DNA of 64,000 nucleotides from an uncultured bacterium (lineage in GTDB: Bacteria; DRYD01): positions 111,298-175,297 of the forward strand of contig CAKZQG010000007.1 of NCBI GenBank assembly GCA_937139605.1, given 5' to 3'. The translations under genes and the position numbers were made by a program. The notes under the pieces were generated by a model. It did not search any database, had not been told where the DNA came from, and worked only from the letters and a program-made list of their open reading frames with translations. Shown here piece after piece: positions 52,790-61,049 of this stretch (its first letter is position 1; each line of letters begins with the position of its first letter).

Positions 52790-53023
52790 TTGAAAACTTT
52801 AAAAGCTGTTCTTTCTTTAGCAGCTTTGACAACTGTGTTATTTTCTTATAATGTGTTTGCTTCTTGTCCTTGCGATCCCAATGATCCAGGAGATGGAGAT
52901 TGTCAATCATTAATATCAAAAGACTGTCCAAATTGTCCAGATGATCCAGAAGATGGTTATATCTTAATATCAAAAGACTGTCCAAATTGCCCAGATGATC
53001 CAGAAGATGGTTATATAGCTTAA
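52790..53023 (+). CDS. Secreted Cys/Asp-rich repeat peptide
   Basis: This 77-aa product starts at TTG, chosen by a strong AAGGAGGTG site nine bases before. It has a classical signal peptide (LKAVLSLAALTTVLFSYNVFA) with cleavage before SCPCD. The mature 50 or so residues are low-complexity: a divergent unit (CPCDPNDPGDGDCQS) and two nearly identical 18-residue units DCPNCPDDPEDGYILISK. There are seven cysteines, mostly CxxC or CxC, and many Asp/Pro. Metal binding or an extracellular peptide function is possible. No maturation enzyme is adjacent, and I do not recognise it. Confidence 0.75.
   Translation: MKTLKAVLSLAALTTVLFSYNVFASCPCDPNDPGDGDCQSLISKDCPNCPDDPEDGYILISKDCPNCPDDPEDGYIA
52911..53018 (+). 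repeat. Two 54-bp tandem units within the secreted peptide gene
   Basis: The units, phased from the LISK codons, differ by about one base within GACTGTCCAAATTG(T/C)CC... . Copy number is therefore likely to vary between strains. Confidence 0.9.
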
Positions 53024-53200
53024 TAAAGACTACTCCCTAACCCTCCCAAAAGACTATTTTCCCTAAATTCTGTTTTCATTCTTTTATGATTCGCCTATTT
53101 TTTATATTAGTTATTTTTTGATTTTTTAAAAAAGGATTTTGCTTATTTTGTGATTAATAATATAAAAGAAGATTATATACTAATAAAAGGAGTGTTGAGA

Positions 53201-53536
53201 ATGAGAAGAGATTTAAAAAATATAGATGACCCAATAATAAAGGATATTTTAGATCTGTTAATTCCAATACAAGATCCAGAATTAGGTCTAAGTATAGTAG
53301 ATTTAGGATTAGTATATGATATAAGATACGATTTAGATAAAAAGGAACTAGAAATAGATGTAACATTAACAACGCCATATTGCCCATGGGGAGATGCTAT
53401 GCTAAACCAAATAGAAGAAGCAGTAAAAGGATACAAAGGTTTTCAAAAAGTTAGTGTAAACGTAGTATGGGATCCCCCATATAATCCAATGGAAATGGCA
53501 GAAGATTACATAAAAGAAATGATAGGTCTTTACTAA
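53201..53536 (+). CDS. MIP18/SufT-family (DUF59) protein
   Basis: MIP18-family proteins help mature iron-sulfur clusters or, as PaaD-type proteins, assist other enzymes. The start chosen is the ATG at 53201, where AAGGAG lies eight bases upstream, giving 111 aa; the ORF track starts 17 codons earlier at a GTG. Family features are IQDPELGLSIVDLGLVYDI (near residue 20), the invariant cysteine in TTPYCPWGD (near 62), and WDPPYNPMEMAEDY. No other suf gene is adjacent. The AAAGGATTTT decamer lies 60 bases upstream of the start. Confidence 0.93.
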   Translation: MRRDLKNIDDPIIKDILDLLIPIQDPELGLSIVDLGLVYDIRYDLDKKELEIDVTLTTPYCPWGDAMLNQIEEAVKGYKGFQKVSVNVVWDPPYNPMEMAEDYIKEMIGLY

Positions 53537-53579
53537 AAAACTAAATTAAAATAAAACTAAAATTTAAAGGAGAAAATTT

Positions 53580-54665
53580 ATGATAAAAAATATAAAAAAA
53601 CTAACTACAAAAAATAAACTATTTAAAATTATAATATCAATTGCATTAATAATTTCATTAATACTAAATTTTACAAATATTCCAAAAGCAGAAGAAGAAA
53701 GTCAAACTCAAGAACAATTTAAAACATTAAATAATAATATAAATAAAAATGAAGCAATATACAAGATAAATGAACTAAATTTATATGAAACAAACAAAAT
53801 ATTTAATTATTATTACAATGAAGAATTTGAGAAGTGCTATAATTATTGTTATGATCTAATAAAGAAGGATGCAGGAAATAGTGCTGCATATATATTTTAT
53901 TTGGCAAGTGCTTATCAATTAAATAAACTACAAGAAACAATAAACTCAATTGATAAATCTTACTATGAATACACAAAAGAATTAATATCTAAAAATAATC
54001 AAATATTAGAGAATGATAAGGTATATCAATATCTTTCATTACTTAATGCATATTCTAATTTATTTTTATATTATACAAGCGAAGGGAAATCAAAGGAGAG
54101 CTATCTAGAAGAGGCGTTAAATAATTTTAGAAATGCCTTATTTTTCCCCGCTTCATACTCATCTATATATACTGGGTTAAGTATAGTATATTATGAAAAA
54201 GGATTAAATGAAAGAGCAATATCTAATATAAATCGAGCATTATCAATTACTCCAAATGATCCTATTGCCCTAGAATACTATGCAAAACTACAAAATAAAT
54301 TACAAAATTACCAACTAACAATATCTAAACTAGAAAGATTCCAAAATTTAATCCAATATCCTGATCTAATATTCCTATTAGGATATGCATATGAAATGAC
54401 TAATGAAATAGATAAAGCAATAGAAACATATAACTTAACATATAATCTAGATCCTAAATTATTAGGGAACGGATATATAGCATTACTTAGATTAGGAGAC
54501 ATTTACTTAAATCAAAAAAAAGATAAAAACAAAGCAATTGAAATATATAATCTAATACTTCAAGTGATACCAGATAGCATAGCAGCAAAAACTAAAATAG
54601 AAGAAGCTCAAAAAAATGAAAATTTAAATAAATCAAACGAAAATAAACTAAAAAAAAATAAATAA
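53580..54665 (+). CDS. TPR-repeat protein with N-terminal signal/anchor
   Basis: This 361-aa protein has a hydrophobic segment near residues 16-34 (IIISIALIISLILNFTNI) and then a long helical array. Tetratricopeptide repeats are recognisable: YTGLSIVYYEKGLNERAISN, DLIFLLGYAYEMTNEIDKAIE and GYIALLRLGDIYLNQKKDKN, with the usual Tyr/Ala/Pro positions. It ends in a Lys/Asn-rich tail. It probably forms a periplasmic protein-binding scaffold. It follows the SufT-like gene by 43 bases with a GGAG site and converges with the ATP-grasp gene. Confidence 0.85.
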   Translation: MIKNIKKLTTKNKLFKIIISIALIISLILNFTNIPKAEEESQTQEQFKTLNNNINKNEAIYKINELNLYETNKIFNYYYNEEFEKCYNYCYDLIKKDAGNSAAYIFYLASAYQLNKLQETINSIDKSYYEYTKELISKNNQILENDKVYQYLSLLNAYSNLFLYYTSEGKSKESYLEEALNNFRNALFFPASYSSIYTGLSIVYYEKGLNERAISNINRALSITPNDPIALEYYAKLQNKLQNYQLTISKLERFQNLIQYPDLIFLLGYAYEMTNEIDKAIETYNLTYNLDPKLLGNGYIALLRLGDIYLNQKKDKNKAIEIYNLILQVIPDSIAAKTKIEEAQKNENLNKSNENKLKKNK

Positions 54666-54670
54666 AAACA

Positions 54671-55717
54671 TTAAATTATTTTTTCTATTATAAAAGAGCT
54701 ATCATATCTCAATAAAAATAAATTTTGTTGGTATCTACTATCTAAAGGATATGATATACTTTTACCTAAGGTAATATTCCTAATATGCTCAAAGAAATTA
54801 GCATTAGCATAATAAGATAAAGGATATCCTCCTCCAAAACGAGTATTTACCTCACTTAAATAAAAATTTTCTTCATCTTTAATTAAGAATTGAAAATTAA
54901 CTGGCCCAATAAATTTAAAATTATTATCTTTTAGCAACCTTGATAAATATAAAATAAAATTAGTTAAGAAATTATATTTAACAGTAACAGCTCTTTCAAC
55001 TTCACCCGCCCTTACTTTTAACCTTTTTCTCTGACATAATTCTACTAAATCAGCTCCAGTATCAAAAAAAATATCAACTGTTATTTCCTCATTAAAATTT
55101 ATATACTTTTGAATTATAAAACTTCTATAATCTAAATCTAAAATAGAAATAATATTTTTAAAATAAGAAATAGCTTTTTCTAAGTTATTAAAATATTTAA
55201 AAACATTTTTTAATTTAAAAACGTTTAAAGAAGAAGATCCCCAAATAGGTTTAATAATCAAAAAATCATCATCTATAACTTCTTCAATAAAACTATTTAA
55301 CTCATTAGAATTTTCACTAAAAAGAGCACTTGAATTCAAAGTAGGTATTATATTATTTTTTATTAATTTAGAAAAAACTTCAAAAAACAAAAGCTTATTA
55401 TAAGTTATATTAACTACATTATAATCAGGAAAAAATCTAAAAACATTTTTTAAAATATCTTTATTTTCAGAAAAAATAGGTAATTCAGGGTCTATTAAAC
55501 TAAAAGCTATATCAATACCCTCTTTGTTAATTATATCAACAATATTAGAAATAAAATAAGGATCATTAAATTTAAAGTTTTTATAAAATTTATTAGAGAA
55601 ATACAAGGCAGGAGCAGTTAAATCAATATCTAATGAAATAACATAAAAACCGTTTTCTTTAAAAAAATTAACTAATTCCACTCTCCTTCCAACACCACTT
55701 AATAAAACTTTTATCAT
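54671..55717 (-). CDS. ATP-grasp enzyme, carbamoyl-phosphate-synthase-like
   Basis: This 348-aa ATP-grasp protein has an N-terminal Rossmann-like pre-ATP domain (VLLSGVGRRVELVNFF; ISLDIDLTAPAL). Its ATP-binding domain shows FLIIKPIWGSSSLNVF and the metal-binding block FQFLIKDEENFYLSEVNTRFGGG. Such enzymes ligate a carboxylate to an amine or thiol. The substrate is unknown. It is the last gene of the nnr-menG-folC-folE run, ten bases after folE, so a link to folate-, pterin- or peptide-like ligation is possible but unproven. Confidence 0.85.
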   Translation of the reverse strand: MIKVLLSGVGRRVELVNFFKENGFYVISLDIDLTAPALYFSNKFYKNFKFNDPYFISNIVDIINKEGIDIAFSLIDPELPIFSENKDILKNVFRFFPDYNVVNITYNKLLFFEVFSKLIKNNIIPTLNSSALFSENSNELNSFIEEVIDDDFLIIKPIWGSSSLNVFKLKNVFKYFNNLEKAISYFKNIISILDLDYRSFIIQKYINFNEEITVDIFFDTGADLVELCQRKRLKVRAGEVERAVTVKYNFLTNFILYLSRLLKDNNFKFIGPVNFQFLIKDEENFYLSEVNTRFGGGYPLSYYANANFFEHIRNITLGKSISYPLDSRYQQNLFLLRYDSSFIIEKII

Positions 55718-55727
55718 AAAATATTAA

Positions 55728-56351
55728 TTAAAGTTTAATCGAAGTATTTATCAAGTTTAAAAATTCCTCACGGGTTTTAATATTTTCTTTAAATACCCCT
55801 AACATACAGCTTGTAACAGTTCTTGCATTTTGTTTTTCAATTCCTCTCATCATCATACATAAATGAACTCCGTCAATAACAACAGCAACCCCTAATGGAT
55901 TAACAGAAGTATTTATAGCCTCAGCTATCTGATAAGTTAACCTTTCCTGAATTTGTAATCTACGGGAATACATATCAACTATTCTTCCGAACTTAGATAT
56001 CCCTAAGATCTTTTTATCAGGGATATAACCAATATGTACTTTTCCGAAAAACGGAAGCAGATGATGCTCACATAATGAATAAAACTCAATATCCTTAACT
56101 ATAATCATATCATCATGAGTAGCATCAAAAATCCCTTTACCTATTACTTTATCCAAAGTTTGGAAATATCCCTTAGTAAGGTAAGCCCAGGCCTTAGCAA
56201 CCCTTACAGGAGTCCTTTTTAATCCATCTCTATTTATATCCTCCCCTAATTCCTTAATAAACTCTTTAATTAATTTAGCTAAATTATTTAAATTAACATT
56301 AGTTTCAAAAGATAAACTAATTTCTTCATCGTTTATAATTACTTTCTTCAT
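55728..56351 (-). CDS. folE: GTP cyclohydrolase I
   Basis: FolE converts GTP to dihydroneopterin triphosphate, the first step of folate synthesis. It is 207 aa. It shows [19 protein letters not shown] near residue 46, the zinc-site and catalytic block [22 protein letters not shown] (near 94), and the conserved [15 protein letters not shown] region. The C-terminal [20 protein letters not shown] is typical. It lies between folC and the ATP-grasp gene. Confidence 0.97.
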   Translation of the reverse strand: MKKVIINDEEISLSFETNVNLNNLAKLIKEFIKELGEDINRDGLKRTPVRVAKAWAYLTKGYFQTLDKVIGKGIFDATHDDMIIVKDIEFYSLCEHHLLPFFGKVHIGYIPDKKILGISKFGRIVDMYSRRLQIQERLTYQIAEAINTSVNPLGVAVVIDGVHLCMMMRGIEKQNARTVTSCMLGVFKENIKTREEFLNLINTSIKL

Positions 56352-56375
56352 AAATATTTTTCCTTTCCTTGATTA

Positions 56376-57845
56376 TTATTTAATTTCTATAAAATTTTTA
56401 TTTAATAATTCAAAAACATTAGCAACAAAATAAACAGAACCTGTTATAAAAATAAATTCATTTAAATTAATTAATTCAAAAAGCTTTTCTTCATTTAATT
56501 TTCCTAAATTTTTTAACTTTGATAAAACATTAAAATCAGAATTAGATATTTCTTTTAAATTAACATAAAAACTATTAAAAGGAATAGAAGAATCTTGAGC
56601 CTTTTGTTCAATAAGATGCTCCAGGAAATAAATACTTTCTATTTTATCAATATTCTTATAAATAATTTTATAAATATTTTGAAATTTTTGAAAAACTTTT
56701 CCTTTAGAAAAACTAAAAACTAAACTAATTTTAATTTTTCTTTTAAAATTATCACAAATTGTTTTATAAAGCTTATAAAAAAATAATTTCAAAATATATT
56801 CTAATGCTAAAATATCTTTAGCACTATCTAATAATAAAAATGAATTTTTAATTCTTAAGATATTAAATCTTCCTAGGAATTCAAAATCAATTGAAAGATT
56901 AGTTAATATTTTTTTAAAAAAATGCTTATTGTTAATAATTTCTTTATAACGTTTATCTAAGATAAGATACAAAATAGAGCAAACAAAGGCTATTAAATAG
57001 TTCTTAATCAAATATGGACTATAAAAATCAATAATAACTCCATCTTTAAAAAATAATTTTAAAATTTCATACAAATTTTCAAACACTTCTTTTGAAAACT
57101 CAAAATTTTTAAAAACCTTATTATTCATTTTTTTTATCAATTTTTTATCAGGTATAAATTTAACCAAATAGCTAAACTTAATTTTAAATTGATCTAATTT
57201 ATCAGTTTGTATATTAATACTAACCAAATTAATCCTAAAAATTTTATTTAAATTAAGGATAAAAGAATTTTTTTTAATAGATTGATTATAAATAGTTTTA
57301 AATCCTTTATTAGCGAAAGTCAAAGTAAAAGAATTATTTTTAATGATCCCAGACTTTTGATAAGCAATGGATTTAATAGAATTTCCTAGAATTTCAGTAT
57401 GCTCTAAACCTATATTAGTTATAATATTTATAATAGAATCTAAAGCATTAGTAGAATCATATTTACCCCCAATTCCTATCTCAAATATCCCCAAATCGAT
57501 TTTATTTTCTAAGAAATAAAAAATAGCAACTAAAACTAACTCGTCAAACCAATTTAAATTTACATTACTCTTTAATTCATTAACTTTTGTAATTAAATTA
57601 TTAAAATCACTATCATTAATATCAGAGTAGTTAATCTTTATTCTTTCATTTATCTTTAAGATATGTGGTTTAGAAAACAAACCTACTTTTAAATCTAAAT
57701 TTAATAATTTACTAAATTTCATTAAGAATAAATTTACCAAATGAGAAGTAGAACTCTTACCATTGGTACCAGTGATTAAAATAGTATTAAAATTAACATC
57801 TATATTATTACTTTTCAAAAATTCTTTTACTTCTTTAACTCCCAT
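56376..57845 (-). CDS. folC: Folylpolyglutamate/dihydrofolate synthase
   Basis: FolC adds glutamate to dihydropteroate or tetrahydrofolate. At 489 aa it is longer than the usual 420-440 aa. It has the Mur-ligase ATP loop ILITGTNGKSSTSHLV near residue 22, the INERIKI stretch, the FEIGIGGKYDSTNA block (near 120) and NIGLEHTEILGNS with the lysine region SIAYQKSGI. The C-terminal part is divergent and Lys/Phe-rich. With folE it gives two folate genes in one run. Confidence 0.9.
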   Translation of the reverse strand: MGVKEVKEFLKSNNIDVNFNTILITGTNGKSSTSHLVNLFLMKFSKLLNLDLKVGLFSKPHILKINERIKINYSDINDSDFNNLITKVNELKSNVNLNWFDELVLVAIFYFLENKIDLGIFEIGIGGKYDSTNALDSIINIITNIGLEHTEILGNSIKSIAYQKSGIIKNNSFTLTFANKGFKTIYNQSIKKNSFILNLNKIFRINLVSINIQTDKLDQFKIKFSYLVKFIPDKKLIKKMNNKVFKNFEFSKEVFENLYEILKLFFKDGVIIDFYSPYLIKNYLIAFVCSILYLILDKRYKEIINNKHFFKKILTNLSIDFEFLGRFNILRIKNSFLLLDSAKDILALEYILKLFFYKLYKTICDNFKRKIKISLVFSFSKGKVFQKFQNIYKIIYKNIDKIESIYFLEHLIEQKAQDSSIPFNSFYVNLKEISNSDFNVLSKLKNLGKLNEEKLFELINLNEFIFITGSVYFVANVFELLNKNFIEIK

Positions 57846-57859
57846 AATAATTTTTATTT

Positions 57860-58606
57860 TTATTTAATAGCTTTATGGATAGCAACTACCCCGAAAGTTA
57901 AGAGTTTATAACTAACTTCCTTAAATTTAATTTTTTCTAAAAAGAAATTTTTAAATTCATGTGGTTCATAGAAAGCTCTAATACTATCTGCTAAATACCC
58001 ATAAACCTCAATATTCTTTGATACAATCTTAGCTATATTAGTAGCAATATAGGCAGTAAATAAATCACTAAAAAACCTTATAAACTTATTAGGGGGTCTA
58101 GAGGTTTCAAGCCCCCAAAAAACTCCACCATCCTTTATTACCCTATGTATTTCTTTAAACCTTTTTTCAAATAATTCCTCATTAGTTTTTAGATTCCTTA
58201 TACCTAAGGATATAGTAGCTATGTCTATTTTTTTATCTTTAATAGGTATTTTAGATACATCAGCTAAAATAAAAAATACATCTTTTAACAAATATTTTTG
58301 TTTAGCTAATTTTATCATATCAAAAGAAAAATCTAAAGCTAAAAAATTAAAATTAATATTTAAGTTTTTATTTTTTATAAAATTTTTGAATTCAAACAAT
58401 AAATCTCCAGTACCAACACAAATATCAATAAAATTAATAACATCATTAAAACTTTTCTTACTAATATCATCAAAAATATCTTTAACCATAATTTTTCTCC
58501 AATATATATCTAAATAAAACGTCATTAAATGGTTATTAAGCTCATAAATGTTTGCAATATTTTTATAACCCTTTTTTAAATCAATATTTAAATACTTAAA
58601 TTTCAT
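57860..58606 (-). CDS. menG: Demethylmenaquinone methyltransferase
   Basis: This UbiE/MenG-type SAM methyltransferase (248 aa) methylates demethylmenaquinone at the last step of menaquinone synthesis. SAM site FIDICVGTGDLLFEF (near residue 60), ATISLGIRNLKTNEELF (near 128), GGVFWGLETSRPP and the YGYLADSIRAFYEP block match the family. The N-terminal 35 residues are an atypical charged start. It fits with the UbiA prenyltransferase gene at 36838-37830. Confidence 0.9.
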   Translation of the reverse strand: MKFKYLNIDLKKGYKNIANIYELNNHLMTFYLDIYWRKIMVKDIFDDISKKSFNDVINFIDICVGTGDLLFEFKNFIKNKNLNINFNFLALDFSFDMIKLAKQKYLLKDVFFILADVSKIPIKDKKIDIATISLGIRNLKTNEELFEKRFKEIHRVIKDGGVFWGLETSRPPNKFIRFFSDLFTAYIATNIAKIVSKNIEVYGYLADSIRAFYEPHEFKNFFLEKIKFKEVSYKLLTFGVVAIHKAIK

Positions 58607-58622
58607 AATAAAAACTAAAAAA

Positions 58623-60329
58623 CTATATTTCTAAAATTGAGTTATATTCAATAATTGATTTAGAAGAAACAAGAGAAGTATTTAAATTAATATTAGAAGC
58701 ATATTTCTCAAATAGAAAACTGTAAGCCTTAGGTATATAATTAATAATTTGTTCAGAAGAGACAGAAAAAGTAGTTAATTCTTTTTTAGCTAATTGTCCG
58801 CTTAAACCATGAATAAATACCCCCATCTTTATAGCTTCTACCACTTCATCTTTAATTAAATTTTTACTAATAGAGTTCTTAAGCATAGAAGCAAAAGCTC
58901 CAATAATTCCTGCTAAAACATCCCCACTACCAGCTTTTGCTAAAGCTAAACCATTAGTTAAATTTATCCATACATTATCAACCCCATTAGCATAATAAGA
59001 AATAAAAGTAGGGTTTCCCTTAGAAACTACAACGCTATTAGGTATTAAATTAGCTAATCTTAATGAACTACTTAATCTATCAAAATCGGTTAAATTAGAA
59101 ACTTTTACTTTATCACTAGCTTTACTAAAGAATAAAGATAATTCTCCACTATGAGGGGTTAAAACAATTCTAGAAACTTTAGTACTAAATTCATTTTTCA
59201 TTTTAATAAAATAATCATAAAACATATTTATTCCAGTTCCATCAATTATTAAAACTCCCTCAAAATTAGTCAATATATGCTTTAATATATTAAAATTAAT
59301 AGAATTATCTTCAATCCCATTACCAAATACAATAACAGAAACCTTGGAATAATAACTATTTAGAATATCTTCATAATTAGATTTATCATAAAAATCTACC
59401 ACTTCTTCTAATAATTTAGAGGCTACAATAGAATGAATAGATTTATCTACTAAAGCAAAAACCATTCCACTCCCAGCAGCCTTAGCAGCTTTGGCAGCTA
59501 AAGCTACAGCACCAGTATACTTTAAACTCCCTCCAATCACTAAAACACTTCCTACCTTATACTTATGATAATTCGGTAAAAAATTCGGAATCTTATTAAC
59601 CACATCAAACGGTAATATTAAATTATAATTAGGGTTATGTATTTTATCCATATAATAAGGGATAGATATATTAGCAACAACAAGCTTTCCTACATAAATA
59701 TAAGCAGGATATAAAAAGAACCCCAATTTAGGATAAGCAAAAGTAACAGTAACAGCTGCCCTAACAGGTTCTAATACCAAAAACTTTCCATTATCTACAT
59801 CTAACCCACTAGGAACATCAACACTTATAGTTAAAGGAGAATACTTATTTATAATTTCAATTACTCTTGAATAAACTTTTCCAATATCCCCTTTTACACC
59901 CGTACCGAGCAATGCATCAACTACTAAACCACTTATAGATAAATCAAAGCTCATTGATTGTAAAAACTTTTGAATTTCTTCTTCATTGTCCATATCATCT
60001 ATTGAAAAAACAGGTACTTTTAAATTCTTTAAAATAGACAATTGTAAAGCTGGATCTTGCTTTAATTTACTTTCATTAGCTACTAAATATACTTTAACAG
60101 GAATTCCCCTTAAAGATAAATGCCGCGCTACTACCATCCCATCTCCACCATTATTGCCACTCCCACAAACAATAACAACCCCTTTTCTTGCTAACTCTAA
60201 ATAATTATTATAAATAACTTCCAGAACAGCTAAACCAGCGTTTTCCATCAATAAAATTGAAGGAATTTTTATCTTATCAATAGCCTCTTTATCTATTTCC
60301 TGCATTTGCTTTCTAGTAACTATCTTCAT
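58623..60329 (-). CDS. nnr: Bifunctional NAD(P)HX epimerase/dehydratase
   Basis: Nnr repairs hydrated NADH and NADPH. At 568 aa it has both domains. The YjeF_N epimerase comes first (residues 1-225; NAGLAVLEVI, VVCGSGNNGGDGMVVARHL, DALLGTGVKGDIG). A ribokinase-like dehydratase follows (LTPHSGELS; NGLALAKAGSGDVLAGIIGAF near 485). It has a GGAGGGGG site and is the first gene of the nnr-menG-folC-folE-ATP-grasp run. Confidence 0.96.
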   Translation of the reverse strand: MKIVTRKQMQEIDKEAIDKIKIPSILLMENAGLAVLEVIYNNYLELARKGVVIVCGSGNNGGDGMVVARHLSLRGIPVKVYLVANESKLKQDPALQLSILKNLKVPVFSIDDMDNEEEIQKFLQSMSFDLSISGLVVDALLGTGVKGDIGKVYSRVIEIINKYSPLTISVDVPSGLDVDNGKFLVLEPVRAAVTVTFAYPKLGFFLYPAYIYVGKLVVANISIPYYMDKIHNPNYNLILPFDVVNKIPNFLPNYHKYKVGSVLVIGGSLKYTGAVALAAKAAKAAGSGMVFALVDKSIHSIVASKLLEEVVDFYDKSNYEDILNSYYSKVSVIVFGNGIEDNSINFNILKHILTNFEGVLIIDGTGINMFYDYFIKMKNEFSTKVSRIVLTPHSGELSLFFSKASDKVKVSNLTDFDRLSSSLRLANLIPNSVVVSKGNPTFISYYANGVDNVWINLTNGLALAKAGSGDVLAGIIGAFASMLKNSISKNLIKDEVVEAIKMGVFIHGLSGQLAKKELTTFSVSSEQIINYIPKAYSFLFEKYASNINLNTSLVSSKSIIEYNSILEI

Positions 60330-60376
60330 AAATTCCCCCTCCTTTTTAAAAATGTTCCCTCAAAAATAAAAACAAA

Positions 60377-60410
60377 ATATCATATTTTTATTAATATCAT
60401 ATTTTTATTA
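60377..60410. repeat. Perfect 17-bp tandem duplication upstream of nnr
   Basis: ATATCATATTTTTATTA occurs twice head to tail in the 261-base gap between divergently transcribed nnr and the 97-aa protein gene. It is one of three perfect short tandem duplications in the window. Confidence 0.9.
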
Positions 60411-60590
60411 TTTTATTCTTAAAGCAATTATCCTTTAAAAAATAAGTAGATAAAACAAAAAGAATTCTAAAACAATACAAATCTAAAAACAAATGTAAAA
60501 AAAATGTTAATTTTTCAAATAAATTACTTTAATTTAAAAAAAAATGTATATATAAAAAATAGAAGAAAATAAAAAAGGAGGGATAAAAGT

Positions 60591-60884
60591 ATGTCAATAC
60601 CACCACAATTATTACAATTAGGAGCACAAGTAATTTTAGGAGGAATTCAAAGTGGAATTCAACAAGTTAATCAAGAATACCAACAAGCATTAGAAGCTAA
60701 AAAACAAGTTCAAGATATATATTTCCAAGAACTTCAAAAGGATAAAGAAGCTAAAAAACAGATTTTCGATAAACTAACAGAATCAAAGCGTGAAGAAGCT
60801 AAAAATGCTCAAGAAACCTACGCAAGTGCTTGGAAAAAAGCCTTAGACTCAAGCAGCGAAAACCAACAAAACACTGAGGGCTAA
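60591..60884 (+). CDS. Small, probably well-expressed helical protein
   Basis: This 97-aa protein has a strong AAAGGAGGG site and is followed by a strong terminator, so it is a single-gene unit. It starts with an amphipathic, Gln/Leu/Ile-rich segment (PPQLLQLGAQVILGGIQSGIQ). A long charged helix follows (EYQQALEAKKQVQDIYFQEL and on), with a flexible Ser/Asn/Gln tail. The helix could be a coiled coil, rather like phasin or small structural proteins, but I do not recognise a family. Confidence 0.8.
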   Translation: MSIPPQLLQLGAQVILGGIQSGIQQVNQEYQQALEAKKQVQDIYFQELQKDKEAKKQIFDKLTESKREEAKNAQETYASAWKKALDSSSENQQNTEG

Positions 60885-60969
60885 AAAAATTAAATAGGAT
60901 TAGCAATATAAAAAAAACAATTGTAATTTTACAGTTGAGTAGTAAATCCCCCCCTAAAAACAATAAAAC

Positions 60970-60998
60970 AAAAGGGAAGCCCAAAAGGCTTCCCTTTT
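60970..60998. terminator. Strong bidirectional rho-independent terminator
   Basis: AAAAGGGAAGCC / GGCTTCCCTTTT forms a 12-bp stem with a five-base loop (60970-60981, 60987-60998). T-runs follow on the plus strand, and it has A/T-rich tails in both directions. It terminates the 97-aa protein gene and the pilOPQ operon, which converge here. Confidence 0.9.
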
Positions 60999-61049
60999 AT
61001 TTATTTTTTGTTTATATGTTATCAAACCAAATAGATTCTTTAAATTTAT

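Larger units (their letters stand above)
52681..53048 (+). repeat. 13-base inverted repeat at both ends of the peptide gene's transcript
   Basis: TGGGAGGGTTAGG (52681-52693) lies about 100 bases before the peptide gene and its exact reverse complement CCTAACCCTCCCA (53036-53048) lies 12 bases after the stop. In an RNA starting at the TATAAT-predicted site, these would be the two ends of the message and could pair. They could equally be terminal inverted repeats of a small element, but I see no target duplication and no transposase. Confidence 0.6.

Noticed and set aside
52785-52985. ORF-track minus-strand 66-aa ORF opposite the secreted peptide
   Set aside because: It is a shadow of the repeat region; the plus frame has a signal peptide and a ribosome site.
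52681-53048. Insertion sequence or CRISPR array in the accessory patch
   Set aside because: No transposase frame and no regularly spaced repeats; the 54-bp units are within a coding frame.
53154-53436. ORF-track minus-strand ORFs opposite the SufT-like gene
   Set aside because: Both are shadows of the recognised DUF59 protein.
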